Assembly: GCF_017811755.1 (NCBI RefSeq) | Contig: NZ_JADDJF010000026.1 | Location: 1 to 44,784 of the forward strand | DNA length: 44,784 bases | Reading direction: 5' to 3' | From: Pararhodobacter sp. SW119 | GTDB lineage: Bacteria > Pseudomonadota > Alphaproteobacteria > Rhodobacterales > Rhodobacteraceae | In this document: positions 35,302 through 44,685 of the stretch, one piece after another | Layout of the letters: each line of letters starts with the position of its first letter | Position numbering within the stretch: position 1 is the stretch's first letter | Position numbers and translations under genes: made by a program | Notes under the pieces: model-generated | What the model was told of the DNA's origin: nothing | The model's database searches: none | Seen by the model: only the letters and a program-made list of their open reading frames with translations

Positions 35302-35433
35302 TGGCGCGCGCGCTTTGCGGGTGCGCCGCCGCGCCGTCCGCCTTGTGTGGCGGGCGCGGGTGTCGCGCTGCGCGTTTCGCGATTTCGGCGCCACCATCGG
35401 GGCCGAACGCGAGCGATTGCGCCCGAACGGGGC

Positions 35434-35495
35434 TTGCGCCGACCCTGTGCCCGGCTATAACCCGCCTCGATTTGCGCGCCGCCATCCGGCGGCGC
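35434..35495 (+). promoter_or_regulatory. Putative carB promoter and leader hairpin
   Basis: TTGCGC (35434-35439) and TATAAC (35456-35461) are 16 nt apart, a plausible housekeeping promoter. The predicted leader contains a perfect 8-bp hairpin with loop ATCC (GCGCCGCC/GGCGGCGC, 35476-35495) ending 24 nt before the carB start codon. No T-run follows it, so it is more likely translational or stability control than a terminator. Confidence 0.4.
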
Positions 35496-35519
35496 CAAAA
35501 TGTCTGAACGGGGTCCGGA

Positions 35520-38500
35520 ATGCCGAAAAGAACCGATATCAGATCCATCATGATCATCGGGGCGGGACCCATCGTCATCGGTCAGGCCTGCGAATTCGAC
35601 TACTCCGGCGCGCAAGCCTGCAAGGCGCTGCGCGAGGAAGGCTATCGCGTCATCCTGGTCAATTCGAACCCGGCGACGATCATGACCGACCCGGGCCTGG
35701 CGGACGCCACCTATATCGAACCGATCACGCCCGAGATCGTCGCCAAGATCATCGAGGCCGAGCGCCCCGATGCGCTGCTGCCGACGATGGGCGGGCAGAC
35801 GGGCCTGAACACCGCCTTGTCGCTGGCCGACATGGGCGTGCTGGACAAGTTCGGCGTCGAACTGATCGGCGCCAACCGGCAGGCCATCGAAATGGCCGAG
35901 GATCGCAAGCTCTTCCGCGAGGCGATGGACCGGATCGGGCTGGAAAACCCCCGCGCCACCATCATTGCCGCCCCTAAACGCGCCGACGGCCGGTTCGACA
36001 TCGCTGCCGGCGTCGTCGAGGCGATGAACGCTATCGAAGAGGTCGGCCTGCCGGCCATCATCCGCCCCGCCTATACGCTGGGCGGCACCGGCGGCGGCGT
36101 CGCCTACAACCGCGACGATTACGAGGCGATCTGCCGCTCGGGCCTCGACGCCTCGCCCGCGGGGCAGATCCTGATCGACGAATCCCTTCTGGGCTGGAAG
36201 GAATTCGAGATGGAGGTGGTGCGTGACCGGGCCGACAACGCCATCATCGTCTGCGCCATCGAGAACGTCGATCCGATGGGGGTGCACACTGGCGACTCGA
36301 TCACCGTGGCGCCGGCGCTGACCCTGACCGACAAGGAATACCAGATGATGCGCAACGGCTCCATCGCCGTGCTGCGCGAGATCGGGGTGGAGACCGGCGG
36401 GTCGAACGTGCAATGGGCGGTCAACCCCGAAGACGGCCGCATGGTCGTGATCGAGATGAACCCGCGCGTCAGCCGCTCCTCGGCGCTGGCCTCCAAGGCG
36501 ACTGGTTTCCCCATCGCCAAGATCGCCGCGAAACTGGCCGTGGGCTACACGCTGGATGAGCTGGACAACGACATCACCAAGGTCACGCCGGCCAGTTTCG
36601 AACCCTCCATCGATTATGTCGTCACCAAGATCCCGCGCTTTGCGTTCGAGAAATTCCCCGGCGCCAAGGCCGAACTGACCACCGCCATGAAATCGGTGGG
36701 CGAGGCGATGGCCATCGGCCGGACCTTCCACGAAAGCGTGCAGAAGGCGCTGGCCTCGATGGAGACGGGGCTGACGGGCTTTGACGAGATCAGGATCCCC
36801 GGCGCCCCCGACAAGGCCGCGGTCATCAAGGCGATCAGCGCCCAGACCCCGGACCGGCTGCGGCTGATCGCCCAGGCCATGCGCGAGGGGCTTTCGGATG
36901 ACGAGATCGGGCACGCCACGGCGTTTGATCCGTGGTTCCTGGCCCGCATCCGCGAGATCGTGGAGACCGAGGCGCAGGTCCGCGCCGAAGGGCTGCCCGA
37001 AACCGCAGAGGGGATGCGCGCGCTCAAGATGATGGGCTTCACCGATGCGCGGCTCGCGACCCTCACCGGGCAGGTCGAAGCCGACATCCGTCGTTCGCGC
37101 CTGCGTCGCGGCGTGACCGCCGTCTTCAAGCGCATCGATACCTGCGCCGCCGAGTTCGAGGCGCAGACGCCCTACATGTATTCGACCTACGAGGCGCCCG
37201 CGATGGGCGGCGTCGAGTGCGAGGCGCGCCCCTCGGACCGCAAGAAGGTCGTGATCCTGGGCGGCGGGCCCAACCGGATCGGGCAGGGGATCGAATTCGA
37301 CTATTGCTGCTGCCATGCCTGCTTTGCGCTGACCGACGCGGGCTACGAGACGATCATGGTCAACTGCAACCCCGAGACCGTCTCGACCGACTACGACACC
37401 TCGGACCGGCTTTATTTCGAGCCGCTGACGCTGGAGCACGTGCTGGAGATCCTGCGGGTGGAGCAGCAGAACGGCACCCTGCACGGCGTCATCGTCCAGT
37501 TCGGCGGCCAGACGCCCCTGAAGCTGGCCAACGATCTGGAGGCCGAGGGGATCCCGATCCTCGGCACCTCGCCCGACGCCATCGACCTGGCCGAGGATCG
37601 CGAGCGGTTCCAGAGGCTCCTGAATGACTTGGGGCTGAAGCAGCCGGTCAACGGCATCGCGTCCTCTGAGGCGCAGGCGATGGAGATCGCCGAGACCGTC
37701 GGCTTCCCGCTGGTGATCCGCCCCTCCTACGTGCTCGGCGGGCGGGCGATGGAGATCGTGCGCGACCGCGACCATCTGAAGCGCTACATCCAGAATGCCG
37801 TCGAGGTCTCGGGAAAGAACCCGGTGCTGCTGGACAGCTACCTGTCGGGCGCGATCGAGGTCGATGTCGATGCGCTGTCGGACGGCCAGCGCGTGCATGT
37901 CGCCGGGATCATGGAACATATCGAGGAGGCGGGCGTGCATTCGGGCGACAGCGCCTGCTGCCTGCCGCCGCATTCGCTGACCGATGCGACTGTGGCGGAA
38001 CTGAAGCGCCAGACCGAACTGATGGCGCGTGGCCTCAATGTCGTCGGGCTGATGAACGTGCAGTTCGCGATCAAGGACGGCGACATCTATGTGCTGGAGG
38101 TCAACCCACGCGCCAGCCGTACCGTGCCCTTCGTCGCCAAGGCGACCGACAGCGCCATCGCGTCCATCGCCGCGCGGCTGATGGCGGGCGAGCCGCTGGA
38201 CCAGTTCCCGCTGCGCGAGCCGTATCCGGCGGGTGTCGGCCCCGATACCGAGTTGCCGCTTGCCGATCCGCTGACGCTGGCCGATCCGATCACGCCCTGG
38301 TATTCGGTCAAGGAGGCCGTGCTGCCCTTCGCGCGCTTCCCCGGCGTCGACACGCTGCTGGGCCCCGAGATGCGCTCCACCGGCGAGGTGATGGGCTGGG
38401 ACCGGACCTTTGCGCTGGCGTTCCTGAAGGCGCAGATCGGCGCCGGCACGATCCTGCCCGAGGGCGGGCGGGTCTTCATCTCGATCCGCGACGCCGACAA

Positions 38501-38849
38501 GACCGAGGCGATGGGGCGGGCGGCGCGAGAGTTGTCGGGCATGGGGTTCGAACTGGTGGCGACCGGCGGCACGGCGAAATGGCTGGGCGCGCAGGGGATC
38601 AAGACAGTTCCCGTCAACAAGGTCTACGAGGGGCGGCCGAACATCGTCGACCGGCTGAAGAACGGCGACATCGCGCTGGTCTTCAACACGACCGAGGGCG
38701 CGCAGGCCATCGCCGACAGCCGCGAGATCCGTACCAACGCGCTGATGGACAAGATCGCCTATTTCACCACCGCTGCCGGCGCTATCGCCGCGGTCGCGGC
38801 CATGCAGGCCCGCAAGGAAGGGATCGGCGTGCGGACCCTGCAGGGCTGA
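35520..38849 (+). CDS. carB: Carbamoyl-phosphate synthase large subunit
   Basis: The 1109-residue product makes carbamoyl phosphate for arginine and pyrimidine synthesis together with CarA (not in this window). Two homologous ATP-grasp halves are visible: [28 protein letters not shown] at the N-terminus (core GAGPIVIGQ) and [19 protein letters not shown] near 578. Further blocks are [27 protein letters not shown] and [22 protein letters not shown]. The C-terminal MGS-like allosteric domain (about 960-1109) carries FISIRDADK and [13 protein letters not shown]. The length is a little above the usual 1070-1100. It is transcribed alone here. Confidence 0.98.
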   Translation: MPKRTDIRSIMIIGAGPIVIGQACEFDYSGAQACKALREEGYRVILVNSNPATIMTDPGLADATYIEPITPEIVAKIIEAERPDALLPTMGGQTGLNTALSLADMGVLDKFGVELIGANRQAIEMAEDRKLFREAMDRIGLENPRATIIAAPKRADGRFDIAAGVVEAMNAIEEVGLPAIIRPAYTLGGTGGGVAYNRDDYEAICRSGLDASPAGQILIDESLLGWKEFEMEVVRDRADNAIIVCAIENVDPMGVHTGDSITVAPALTLTDKEYQMMRNGSIAVLREIGVETGGSNVQWAVNPEDGRMVVIEMNPRVSRSSALASKATGFPIAKIAAKLAVGYTLDELDNDITKVTPASFEPSIDYVVTKIPRFAFEKFPGAKAELTTAMKSVGEAMAIGRTFHESVQKALASMETGLTGFDEIRIPGAPDKAAVIKAISAQTPDRLRLIAQAMREGLSDDEIGHATAFDPWFLARIREIVETEAQVRAEGLPETAEGMRALKMMGFTDARLATLTGQVEADIRRSRLRRGVTAVFKRIDTCAAEFEAQTPYMYSTYEAPAMGGVECEARPSDRKKVVILGGGPNRIGQGIEFDYCCCHACFALTDAGYETIMVNCNPETVSTDYDTSDRLYFEPLTLEHVLEILRVEQQNGTLHGVIVQFGGQTPLKLANDLEAEGIPILGTSPDAIDLAEDRERFQRLLNDLGLKQPVNGIASSEAQAMEIAETVGFPLVIRPSYVLGGRAMEIVRDRDHLKRYIQNAVEVSGKNPVLLDSYLSGAIEVDVDALSDGQRVHVAGIMEHIEEAGVHSGDSACCLPPHSLTDATVAELKRQTELMARGLNVVGLMNVQFAIKDGDIYVLEVNPRASRTVPFVAKATDSAIASIAARLMAGEPLDQFPLREPYPAGVGPDTELPLADPLTLADPITPWYSVKEAVLPFARFPGVDTLLGPEMRSTGEVMGWDRTFALAFLKAQIGAGTILPEGGRVFISIRDADKTEAMGRAARELSGMGFELVATGGTAKWLGAQGIKTVPVNKVYEGRPNIVDRLKNGDIALVFNTTEGAQAIADSREIRTNALMDKIAYFTTAAGAIAAVAAMQARKEGIGVRTLQG

Positions 38850-38905
38850 GGTTTGCGGCCCTGAAGGTGCGCGGCCCGCCCGGCCAAGGCGGCGGCGCGT
38901 CCGGT

Positions 38906-38979
38906 GTGCGCATGCGCACGCTTTCGCAAGACATTGTAATAGATGGTTTAATCTGGGCCGTTAACCGCAACGAAAGGTT
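38906..38979 (+). repeat. Intergenic element copy C
   Basis: GTGCGCATGCGCAC (38906-38919) is centred 17 nt before GACATTG (38930-38936); 22 nt follow, with TTTAAT at 38947-38952, then CGTTAACC (38959-38966), GCAAC and GAAAGGTT (38972-38979). Spacings are identical to copies A, B and D. It lies 56 nt after the carB stop and faces a convergent gene, so it has no obvious downstream target. Confidence 0.8.
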
Positions 38980-39012
38980 CGTCCGCTGACGGCGGCCCGC
39001 ATGATCCGTCCG

Positions 39013-39049
39013 AAAACAAACCGCGCCCACGCAGCAGCGCGGACGCGGT
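39013..39049 (-). terminator. Rho-independent terminator of the PRC-barrel gene
   Basis: On the minus strand, ACCGCGTCC pairs with GGGCGCGGT (39049-39020, one G-U pair) and is followed by TTTGTTTT. It is 28 nt after the PRC gene stop codon. Confidence 0.75.
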
Positions 39050-39077
39050 CGGGGTTGCACGCATAGGGCGCCCCGGG

Positions 39078-40004
39078 TCAGCCTTCGTATGCGGGCAGCG
39101 TGGTCAACTGCTCCTCGGTCGCCGGGGTGTGCACGCGCACCGAGTCGGTATCGGCACTGTGGTAGATATCGAGGTTCTGCACCTCCAGCGCGACGACATG
39201 ATCGTCGACGCCAAGGAAGCCGCCGATATCGAGCACCAGATGCGTGATCGTGTTGTCGTCGCCGATCAACACGTCATCGACCTGGCCGATCGATTCGCCA
39301 TGCGCGTCATAGACGTCGGCGCCGATCACTGAACTCGCCGTCGGCGGGGTGTCCTGCAGGACATAGCCTGCGGGCGGCTCGGCCGGTCCGCGCGGCGAGC
39401 CGATCATGGCCTCGCCACCGGTATCGGCCGTCGCGTCGGTGGTGTCGGTGCCTATTTCCGGCATGTCCGGCAGGATCTCGGACCATTCGAAGCCCAGGTC
39501 GAGCGTCGACTCGTCCCATTCGGGCAAAGCCTCGAGTTCTTCGCGCGTCATGGTTGCGACGACGAGGAAGTCGCCGATATCCTCGGGCTGGGCCTCCTCT
39601 GCCACGAAGTAGAGTTCGTCCATATCGACCATGACAGTACGCGCCATGAAGCCCAGGAAGCCGCCGACATCGACCAGAACGCCGCGGATCCGGCCGTCCT
39701 GAGTCAGGATCACCTCATCGATCGAGCCGATATTCTCCCACGAGTCTCGTTCGGCCAGGAAGGCCTCGTCGCTGGTCCAGCGCAGCCTGACATCGCGGAC
39801 CGGCGCGACATCGGGCAGTTCGCGCACCGTGTCGCTGTCCAGCGTGTAAAGATCCTTGCCGATGAAGCCGCTGGCATTGAAAGCCGGCACCATCTGTCCG
39901 GATTGCGCCGGCGCTGCAGCGCGATCGCCTTCGCCCGAGGTCTGCGCAACGGCGCCGAAAGCGGACATGCTGACAAGAGCGGTGGTGAACATGAGTCTTC
40001 GCAT
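39078..40004 (-). CDS. Exported protein with two PRC-barrel domains
   Basis: The 308-residue product has a Sec signal peptide (MRRLMFTTALVSMSAFGAVAQ). Two PRC-barrel domains follow: one about 45-150 (SGFIGKDLYTLDSDTVREL... VDVGGFLGF) and one about 228-300 (SSVIGADVYDAHGESIGQVDDVLIGDDN... LDIGGFLGV). A Thr/Asp-rich linker joins them. Both repeats share the 'I/LDVGGFLG' strand. PRC proteins in alphaproteobacteria are common in the periplasm, with roles often tied to envelope or stress. GGAGG lies 7 nt before the ATG. It is monocistronic, with its own terminator. Confidence 0.88.
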   Translation of the reverse strand: MRRLMFTTALVSMSAFGAVAQTSGEGDRAAAPAQSGQMVPAFNASGFIGKDLYTLDSDTVRELPDVAPVRDVRLRWTSDEAFLAERDSWENIGSIDEVILTQDGRIRGVLVDVGGFLGFMARTVMVDMDELYFVAEEAQPEDIGDFLVVATMTREELEALPEWDESTLDLGFEWSEILPDMPEIGTDTTDATADTGGEAMIGSPRGPAEPPAGYVLQDTPPTASSVIGADVYDAHGESIGQVDDVLIGDDNTITHLVLDIGGFLGVDDHVVALEVQNLDIYHSADTDSVRVHTPATEEQLTTLPAYEG

Positions 40005-40189
40005 TGGATTTCCTCCGATTGCTGGGTCTCAAATGTTAAGGGGTTCCAACACATAACACCCAAGACGGCGTCGAGGTTCCCTGACCATCCGGTGAAGTTG
40101 GCTGAAAACCGTCGCCGGGCGGGGTGTCGGACCCGGTGGGAAGACGCCGGGGGAGCATTCTCTCAGGGCCAGAGAGAGAGCCGCGAAGA

Positions 40190-40621
40190 TCAGGTAAGAT
40201 CGGCCTTCAAGGACTTGGCGATATTCGACATTTCATCATCCGCCAATTTTGGCGGCAGCGCGTAGCTTTCCACCCCATCGGCCAGATAGGCCTTTGAGGA
40301 GACGTCGTGGACGTGGTGCATCGGCACGACATGGGCATGGGCGTGCGGCACGTGGATGCCGGTGTAGAACATCGCCACGCGTTCCACCGCGTAGAGGCGT
40401 TTCATGGCGCGGGCCAGCCGCTGCGCGCAGGTGGTGACCCGCGTCGCCAGATCCTCGGGCAGGTCCTCGAACCAGACGTGGTGATCCTTCGGGATGACCA
40501 GCGTATGGCCGGGCCGGATCGGGTGCAGGTCGAGGAAGGCGAGGATATGGTCGTCCTCGTGCACCTTGTGCGCCGGCAGGTCGCCCCGCGCGATGCGACA
40601 GAACAGGCAATCGGCGCTCAT
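40190..40621 (-). CDS. HIT family nucleotide-binding hydrolase
   Basis: The 143-residue product is of the histidine triad superfamily, small nucleotidyl-phosphoramidase or diadenosine-polyphosphate hydrolases. It begins MSADCLFCRIARGDLPAHKV as HinT/Fhit relatives do, and carries the active-site triad HVPHAHAHVVP (HxHxH). LVIPKDHH and the ED-LxFLDLHPIRPGH region are typical. The ATG overlaps the stop of the arylesterase gene by 4 nt, so the two are one operon. The substrate cannot be told from sequence. Confidence 0.93.
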   Translation of the reverse strand: MSADCLFCRIARGDLPAHKVHEDDHILAFLDLHPIRPGHTLVIPKDHHVWFEDLPEDLATRVTTCAQRLARAMKRLYAVERVAMFYTGIHVPHAHAHVVPMHHVHDVSSKAYLADGVESYALPPKLADDEMSNIAKSLKADLT

Positions 40622-41349
40622 GATCCGGTATCTTCCGCCTCGATCTGCCGCAGCCAGTCCGACACGACCGGCCCCAGCGCCTCGACAATCGCCTGCACGC
40701 CGGCGGCGCTGGGATGGATCCGGTCGTCCTGCATCAACTCGCTGTAGGACAGGCCCAGCTCATGCTTGTCGCTGATCGGCTGCAGAAGGTTGGGATAGCG
40801 GACCGCGCCGTATTCCTCGGCCAGTTCGACATACATCGCCTCGAACGCGTCGCGGAATTCGGGGCCGTAGTTGCCGGGCGCGGGCAGGCCGATCAGCAGC
40901 GCCGGCAGATCCTCGGCCTGCAGACGTTCCAGGATTGCCTGCAGGTTGGCGCGGCTGTTCGCCGGGTCGATCCCGCGCAAAAGGTCGTTGCCCCCCAGCG
41001 CGATCATCATCGCATCCGGTTCGTCCGCGAGGGTCCAGTCCAGACGCGAGAGCCCGCCCGCCGTCGTGTCGCCGCTGACGCCGGCATTGATCAAAATGAC
41101 GTCATGGCCGGCGTCCTGCAGCCAGGCCTCCAGCTGCGGGACCAGACCGTCGCCCTGCGTCAGCCCGTAACCCTGCGTCAGGGAATCACCCAGCGCGACC
41201 AGGCGCAGCGGTGCCGTTTCCGCAGGCGCTGCGACGGAAAACCCGAGGCCGAGCGTGCATATCAGGGCGCCGATGCCGCGCCGCAGCTTGTCACCGAGGC
41301 CCGAAAGCCCATATGCCGAGGAACGCTTTGGTACGAGGAAATCTTGCAT
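40618..41349 (-). CDS. SGNH/GDSL arylesterase (TesA-like)
   Basis: The 243-residue esterase has an N-terminal signal-like region (LRRGIGALICTLGLGFSVAAPAE, about residues 22-46) after a 20-residue polar stretch. The SGNH catalytic blocks are clear: GDSLTQGYG (Ser), NAGVSGDTTAGG (Gly), GGNDLLRG (Asn) and DRIHPSAAG (Asp, His). It is probably periplasmic and hydrolyses aryl or short acyl esters, and lysophospholipids or thioesters in TesA relatives. The start codon at 41349 overlaps that of the divergent ABC gene by two bases of CATG. It is co-transcribed with the HIT gene. Confidence 0.93.
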   Translation of the reverse strand: MQDFLVPKRSSAYGLSGLGDKLRRGIGALICTLGLGFSVAAPAETAPLRLVALGDSLTQGYGLTQGDGLVPQLEAWLQDAGHDVILINAGVSGDTTAGGLSRLDWTLADEPDAMMIALGGNDLLRGIDPANSRANLQAILERLQAEDLPALLIGLPAPGNYGPEFRDAFEAMYVELAEEYGAVRYPNLLQPISDKHELGLSYSELMQDDRIHPSAAGVQAIVEALGPVVSDWLRQIEAEDTGS

Positions 41350-42046
41350 GACCGATCCCGTTCTGTCGCTGAAGGACGCGGCGCTGACCCTGCAGGGCAA
41401 CGCCGGCCCGGTCGAGATACTGCGGGGCATCACGCTCGATGTCCACCGGGGCGAGACGCTGGGGCTGGTGGGTCCGTCGGGGTCTGGCAAGTCATCGCTC
41501 CTCATGCTCATGGGCGGATTGGAACGCGCGACCGGCGGGTCGGTCCGGGCGCTGGGTCATGATCTGACCGCGCTGGACGAGGATGCGCTGGCACGGTTCC
41601 GCAGGGGGAATATGGGGGTGGTCTTTCAATCCTTCCACCTGATCCCGACGATGACCGCGCTGGAAAACGTCGCCACGCCGCTGGAACTGGCCGGCCGCGC
41701 CGACGCGTTCGAGCGCGCCGAGGACGAGTTGCGCTCGGTGGGTCTGGGCCCACGGATGCATCACTACCCCGCGCAGCTGTCGGGCGGTGAGCAGCAGCGC
41801 GTGGCGCTCGCCCGCGCCGCGGCACCCCGGCCGGCTATCCTGCTGGCCGATGAGCCGACGGGCAATCTGGACGGCACCAACGGCGAGGCGATCATGCAGC
41901 TTCTTTTCGGGCTGCGCGACAAGCATGGGGCGACGCTGGTGCTGGTCACGCATGCGCCCGACCTGGCGGCGCGCTGCGACCGTGTGATCCGCCTGCGCGA
42001 CGGCCGAATCGACGGCGAGGATCGCCGCCTGGAGGCCGCGCAATGA
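41348..42046 (+). CDS. ABC transporter ATP-binding protein (YbbA-like)
   Basis: The 232-residue ATPase has Walker A GPSGSGKSS (about 43-51), Q-loop FQSFHLIP, signature LSGGEQQR, Walker B ILLADEPTGNLD and the switch His in LVLVTHAPDLA. It belongs to the LolD/MacB-type group and is closest by layout to YbbA. With the following FtsX-type permease it forms a putative extractor of substrates from the membrane. The partner esterase gene is divergent, as ybbA and tesA are in E. coli. GAGGA lies 8 nt before ATG, and the end overlaps the permease by 4 nt. Confidence 0.95.
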   Translation: MTDPVLSLKDAALTLQGNAGPVEILRGITLDVHRGETLGLVGPSGSGKSSLLMLMGGLERATGGSVRALGHDLTALDEDALARFRRGNMGVVFQSFHLIPTMTALENVATPLELAGRADAFERAEDELRSVGLGPRMHHYPAQLSGGEQQRVALARAAAPRPAILLADEPTGNLDGTNGEAIMQLLFGLRDKHGATLVLVTHAPDLAARCDRVIRLRDGRIDGEDRRLEAAQ

Positions 42047-44574
42047 CGCTTCCGGTGGCGCTGCGCATCGCGCGGCGCGAGTTGCGCGGCGGGCTTTCCG
42101 GCTTCTGGATCTTCCTTCTTTGCCTGACGCTGGGCGTGGGGGCGATCGCCGCCGTCGGATCGGTCCGTGCGGCGATCACCGAAGGCATGCAGCGCGAGGG
42201 CGCGACGCTGCTGGGCGGCGATGCCGAACTTCAGTTCACCTTCCGTTTTGCCCGCGACGACGAGCGCGCCTGGATGGCGGAAGAGGCCGCGCAGGTCTCG
42301 CAGGTGGTCGATTTCCGGTCGATGGCGGTGGTCGGGCAGGGCGAGACGACCGAACGCGCGCTGACCCAGGTCAAGGGCGTCGACGACAACTGGCCGCTGA
42401 TCGGCGAGGCGGTCTTCGACCCGCCGATGTCGGTGGCCGAGGTTCTGGCCGAGCGCGACGGCTTGCCGGGCGCGGCGATGGACCGGCTGATCGCCGACCG
42501 GCTGGGGCTGGAACTGGGGCAGCGGTTCCGGCTTGGCGTGCAGGAGTTCGTGCTGGTGGCGCACCTGCTGCGCGAACCCGACGCGATCACCACGACCTTT
42601 GCCGCCGGCCCCCGCACGCTGGTTTCGACCGAGGCGCTGGCCGCGTCCGAGCTTCTGGGCGCGGGCACGATGTACGAGACCAACTACCGCATGATGCTGG
42701 CCGAGGGCGACACGCTGGACCGGCTGCGCGTGGCCAGCGCCCAGCGGTTCGAGGGCGAGGGCGCGCGCTGGCGCGATTCTCGCCGCGGGGCGCCGCGCGT
42801 GGCCGAGTTCGTCGACCGCATCGCGTCGTTCCTGGTGCTGGTCGGGCTGGCCGGGCTGGCGGTCGGCGGGGTCGGCGTTTCCGCCGCGGTCCGCGCCTAT
42901 CTGGAGGGCAAGACGCCGGTCATCGCCACCTTGAAGACATTGGGGGCCGAGGGTCGGACGATCTTCGCCGTCTATTTCGCCCAGATCGGCGTGCTGACCG
43001 CGCTGGGGGTGGCCGCCGGACTGCTGTTGGGCATCAGCGCACCGATCCTGCTGGCCCCGGTGCTGGAGGCGCGCCTCCCGGTTCCCGCGGTCTTCACGGT
43101 GCATCCGCAGCCTCTGATCGAGGCCGCGCTTTATGGCATGCTGACGGCGCTGGTCTTCACGCTCTGGCCGCTGGCGCGGGTCGAGCAGGTGCGTGCCGCC
43201 GCCCTCTTTCGCGGGGTCGGGTCCGAGGGGCTGGGCTGGCCGCGCTGGCGCTACCTGGTGGCGCTGTCGCTGACGCTGGCGGCGCTGGTCGGCACGGCGG
43301 CGGGTCTGGCCGCGGTGCCACGGCTGGCGCTGGCGGCGGCGGCCGGGATCGTCGTCGCGTTGGGGGTGCTGCTGGGCGCGGCGCTTCTGCTGCGCCTCGC
43401 CGCGCGCCGGCTGGCGCAGGTGCGCTGGCTGCGCGGGCGCACGGCCCTGCGGCTGGCGCTGGGTGCTGTAGGCAACCCGCGCGAGGGGGTGACGGCGGTG
43501 GTGCTGTCGCTGGGTCTGGGGCTGACGGTGCTGGCGACGGTCGGGCAGATCGACGCCAACCTGCGCAGCGCCATTGCCGCCGACCTGCCGGATCGCGCGC
43601 CCTCGTACTTCTTCATCGACATCCAGCCCGACCAGTTGGAGGGCTTCCTGGAACGCCTGCGCGGCGATCCCGCGGTGTCCGAGATCGCCACCGCGCCGCA
43701 GTTGCGCGGGGTGATCACCGCGATCAACGACATCCCGGCGCGCGAATGGGGCGATCACTGGGTGCTGCGCGGCGACCGGGGCCTGACCTATTCCACCGCC
43801 CCGCCCGAGGGCACCGTGCTGGTCGAGGGCGAGTGGTGGCCGGCCGATTACGCCGGCGATCCGCTGATCAGCTTCGGCATCAACGAGGGGCGCGAGTTGG
43901 GCCTGTCGCTGGGCGACCGGGTGACGGTGAACGTGCTGGGCCGGTCGATCACCGGCAGCATCGCCAATTTCCGCGAACTCGACTTCCGCACCGGGGGCAT
44001 CGGGTTCGTCATGACCTTCAACCCGGCGGCGTTCGCCGGCGCGCCGCACACCCATCTGGCCACCGTCCACGCCGCGCCCGAGGCCGAGGCCGCGATCCTG
44101 CGCGACCTGTCGAACCAGTTTCCCAACATCACCGCCGTGCAGGTCCGCGAAGTGGCCGCCCGCGTGGCCGAGGCGCTGGGGGCGTTGGCCGGGGCGACCG
44201 CGGTGGCGGCGCTGGCGACGTTGATCACCGGCTTCGTCGTGCTGATCGGCGCCGCCGCGGCGGGCGAACGGGCGCGGGTATTCGAGGCCGCGGTGCTGAA
44301 GACCATCGGTGCCACCCGCGCCACGATCCTCGCCAGTTTCGCGCTGCGCTCGGCGCTGATGGGCGCGGCGGCAGCGGCGGTCGCGGTGGTCGCCGCGGTG
44401 CTGGCCTCCTGGCTGGTGCTGACCCGGGTGATGGACGTGGCCTATGTCTTCCAGCCCGTTTCGGCGCTGATGATCATCGCGGGGGGCGTGCTGGCGACCC
44501 TGCTGGCGGGACTCGCCTTTGCTCTGCGGCCCCTGGCCTCGCGCCCCGCGCGCATCCTGCGGGCGCAGGAATAG
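42043..44574 (+). CDS. FtsX-like ABC permease (YbbP-like)
   Basis: The 843-residue permease has about ten transmembrane segments in two similar FtsX halves: an N-terminal helix (SGFWIFLLCLTLGVGAIAAVG), a large periplasmic domain (about 45-240), helices 265-420 with VGGVGVSAAVRAYLEGKTPVIATLKTLGA (key region KTPVIATLKTLGAEG), a second periplasmic domain (about 505-700) and three C-terminal helices with the matching ARVFEAAVLKTIGATRATI. It forms the YbbAP-type complex with the preceding ATPase. YbbAP-TesA has been linked to hydrophobic-molecule export or lipid handling in E. coli. Confidence 0.95.
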   Translation: MTLPVALRIARRELRGGLSGFWIFLLCLTLGVGAIAAVGSVRAAITEGMQREGATLLGGDAELQFTFRFARDDERAWMAEEAAQVSQVVDFRSMAVVGQGETTERALTQVKGVDDNWPLIGEAVFDPPMSVAEVLAERDGLPGAAMDRLIADRLGLELGQRFRLGVQEFVLVAHLLREPDAITTTFAAGPRTLVSTEALAASELLGAGTMYETNYRMMLAEGDTLDRLRVASAQRFEGEGARWRDSRRGAPRVAEFVDRIASFLVLVGLAGLAVGGVGVSAAVRAYLEGKTPVIATLKTLGAEGRTIFAVYFAQIGVLTALGVAAGLLLGISAPILLAPVLEARLPVPAVFTVHPQPLIEAALYGMLTALVFTLWPLARVEQVRAAALFRGVGSEGLGWPRWRYLVALSLTLAALVGTAAGLAAVPRLALAAAAGIVVALGVLLGAALLLRLAARRLAQVRWLRGRTALRLALGAVGNPREGVTAVVLSLGLGLTVLATVGQIDANLRSAIAADLPDRAPSYFFIDIQPDQLEGFLERLRGDPAVSEIATAPQLRGVITAINDIPAREWGDHWVLRGDRGLTYSTAPPEGTVLVEGEWWPADYAGDPLISFGINEGRELGLSLGDRVTVNVLGRSITGSIANFRELDFRTGGIGFVMTFNPAAFAGAPHTHLATVHAAPEAEAAILRDLSNQFPNITAVQVREVAARVAEALGALAGATAVAALATLITGFVVLIGAAAAGERARVFEAAVLKTIGATRATILASFALRSALMGAAAAAVAVVAAVLASWLVLTRVMDVAYVFQPVSALMIIAGGVLATLLAGLAFALRPLASRPARILRAQE

Positions 44575-44656
44575 ACCGCCGTCGCCCCGGACGCGGTTAC
44601 GATCAGGTCACACTGCACGACACTGGTCTGGCTGAGGGGGTGAAGAGGTGGTTTTC

Positions 44657-44672
44657 TGGTCGACTCCGACCA
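44657..44672 (+). other. Hairpin just upstream of transposase ribosome site
   Basis: TGGTCG-ACTC-CGACCA is a perfect 6-bp stem with a 4-nt loop directly before AAGGAAG, the likely ribosome site. Hairpins in this place are known in several insertion sequences to prevent translation on read-through transcripts. Here it is inference. Confidence 0.4.
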
Positions 44673-44685
44673 AGGAAGCGACCCG

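Noticed and set aside
35301-35507. 68-codon frame after element B with a lipoprotein-like start
   Set aside because: TTG start without a ribosome site, and the rest is Arg/Ala-rich as in random GC-rich frames.
38947-38966. Full CtrA site (TTAA-N7-TTAAC) in element C
   Set aside because: The spacing is nine, not seven, and the other copies lack the first TTAA, so only a half site TTAACC is shared.
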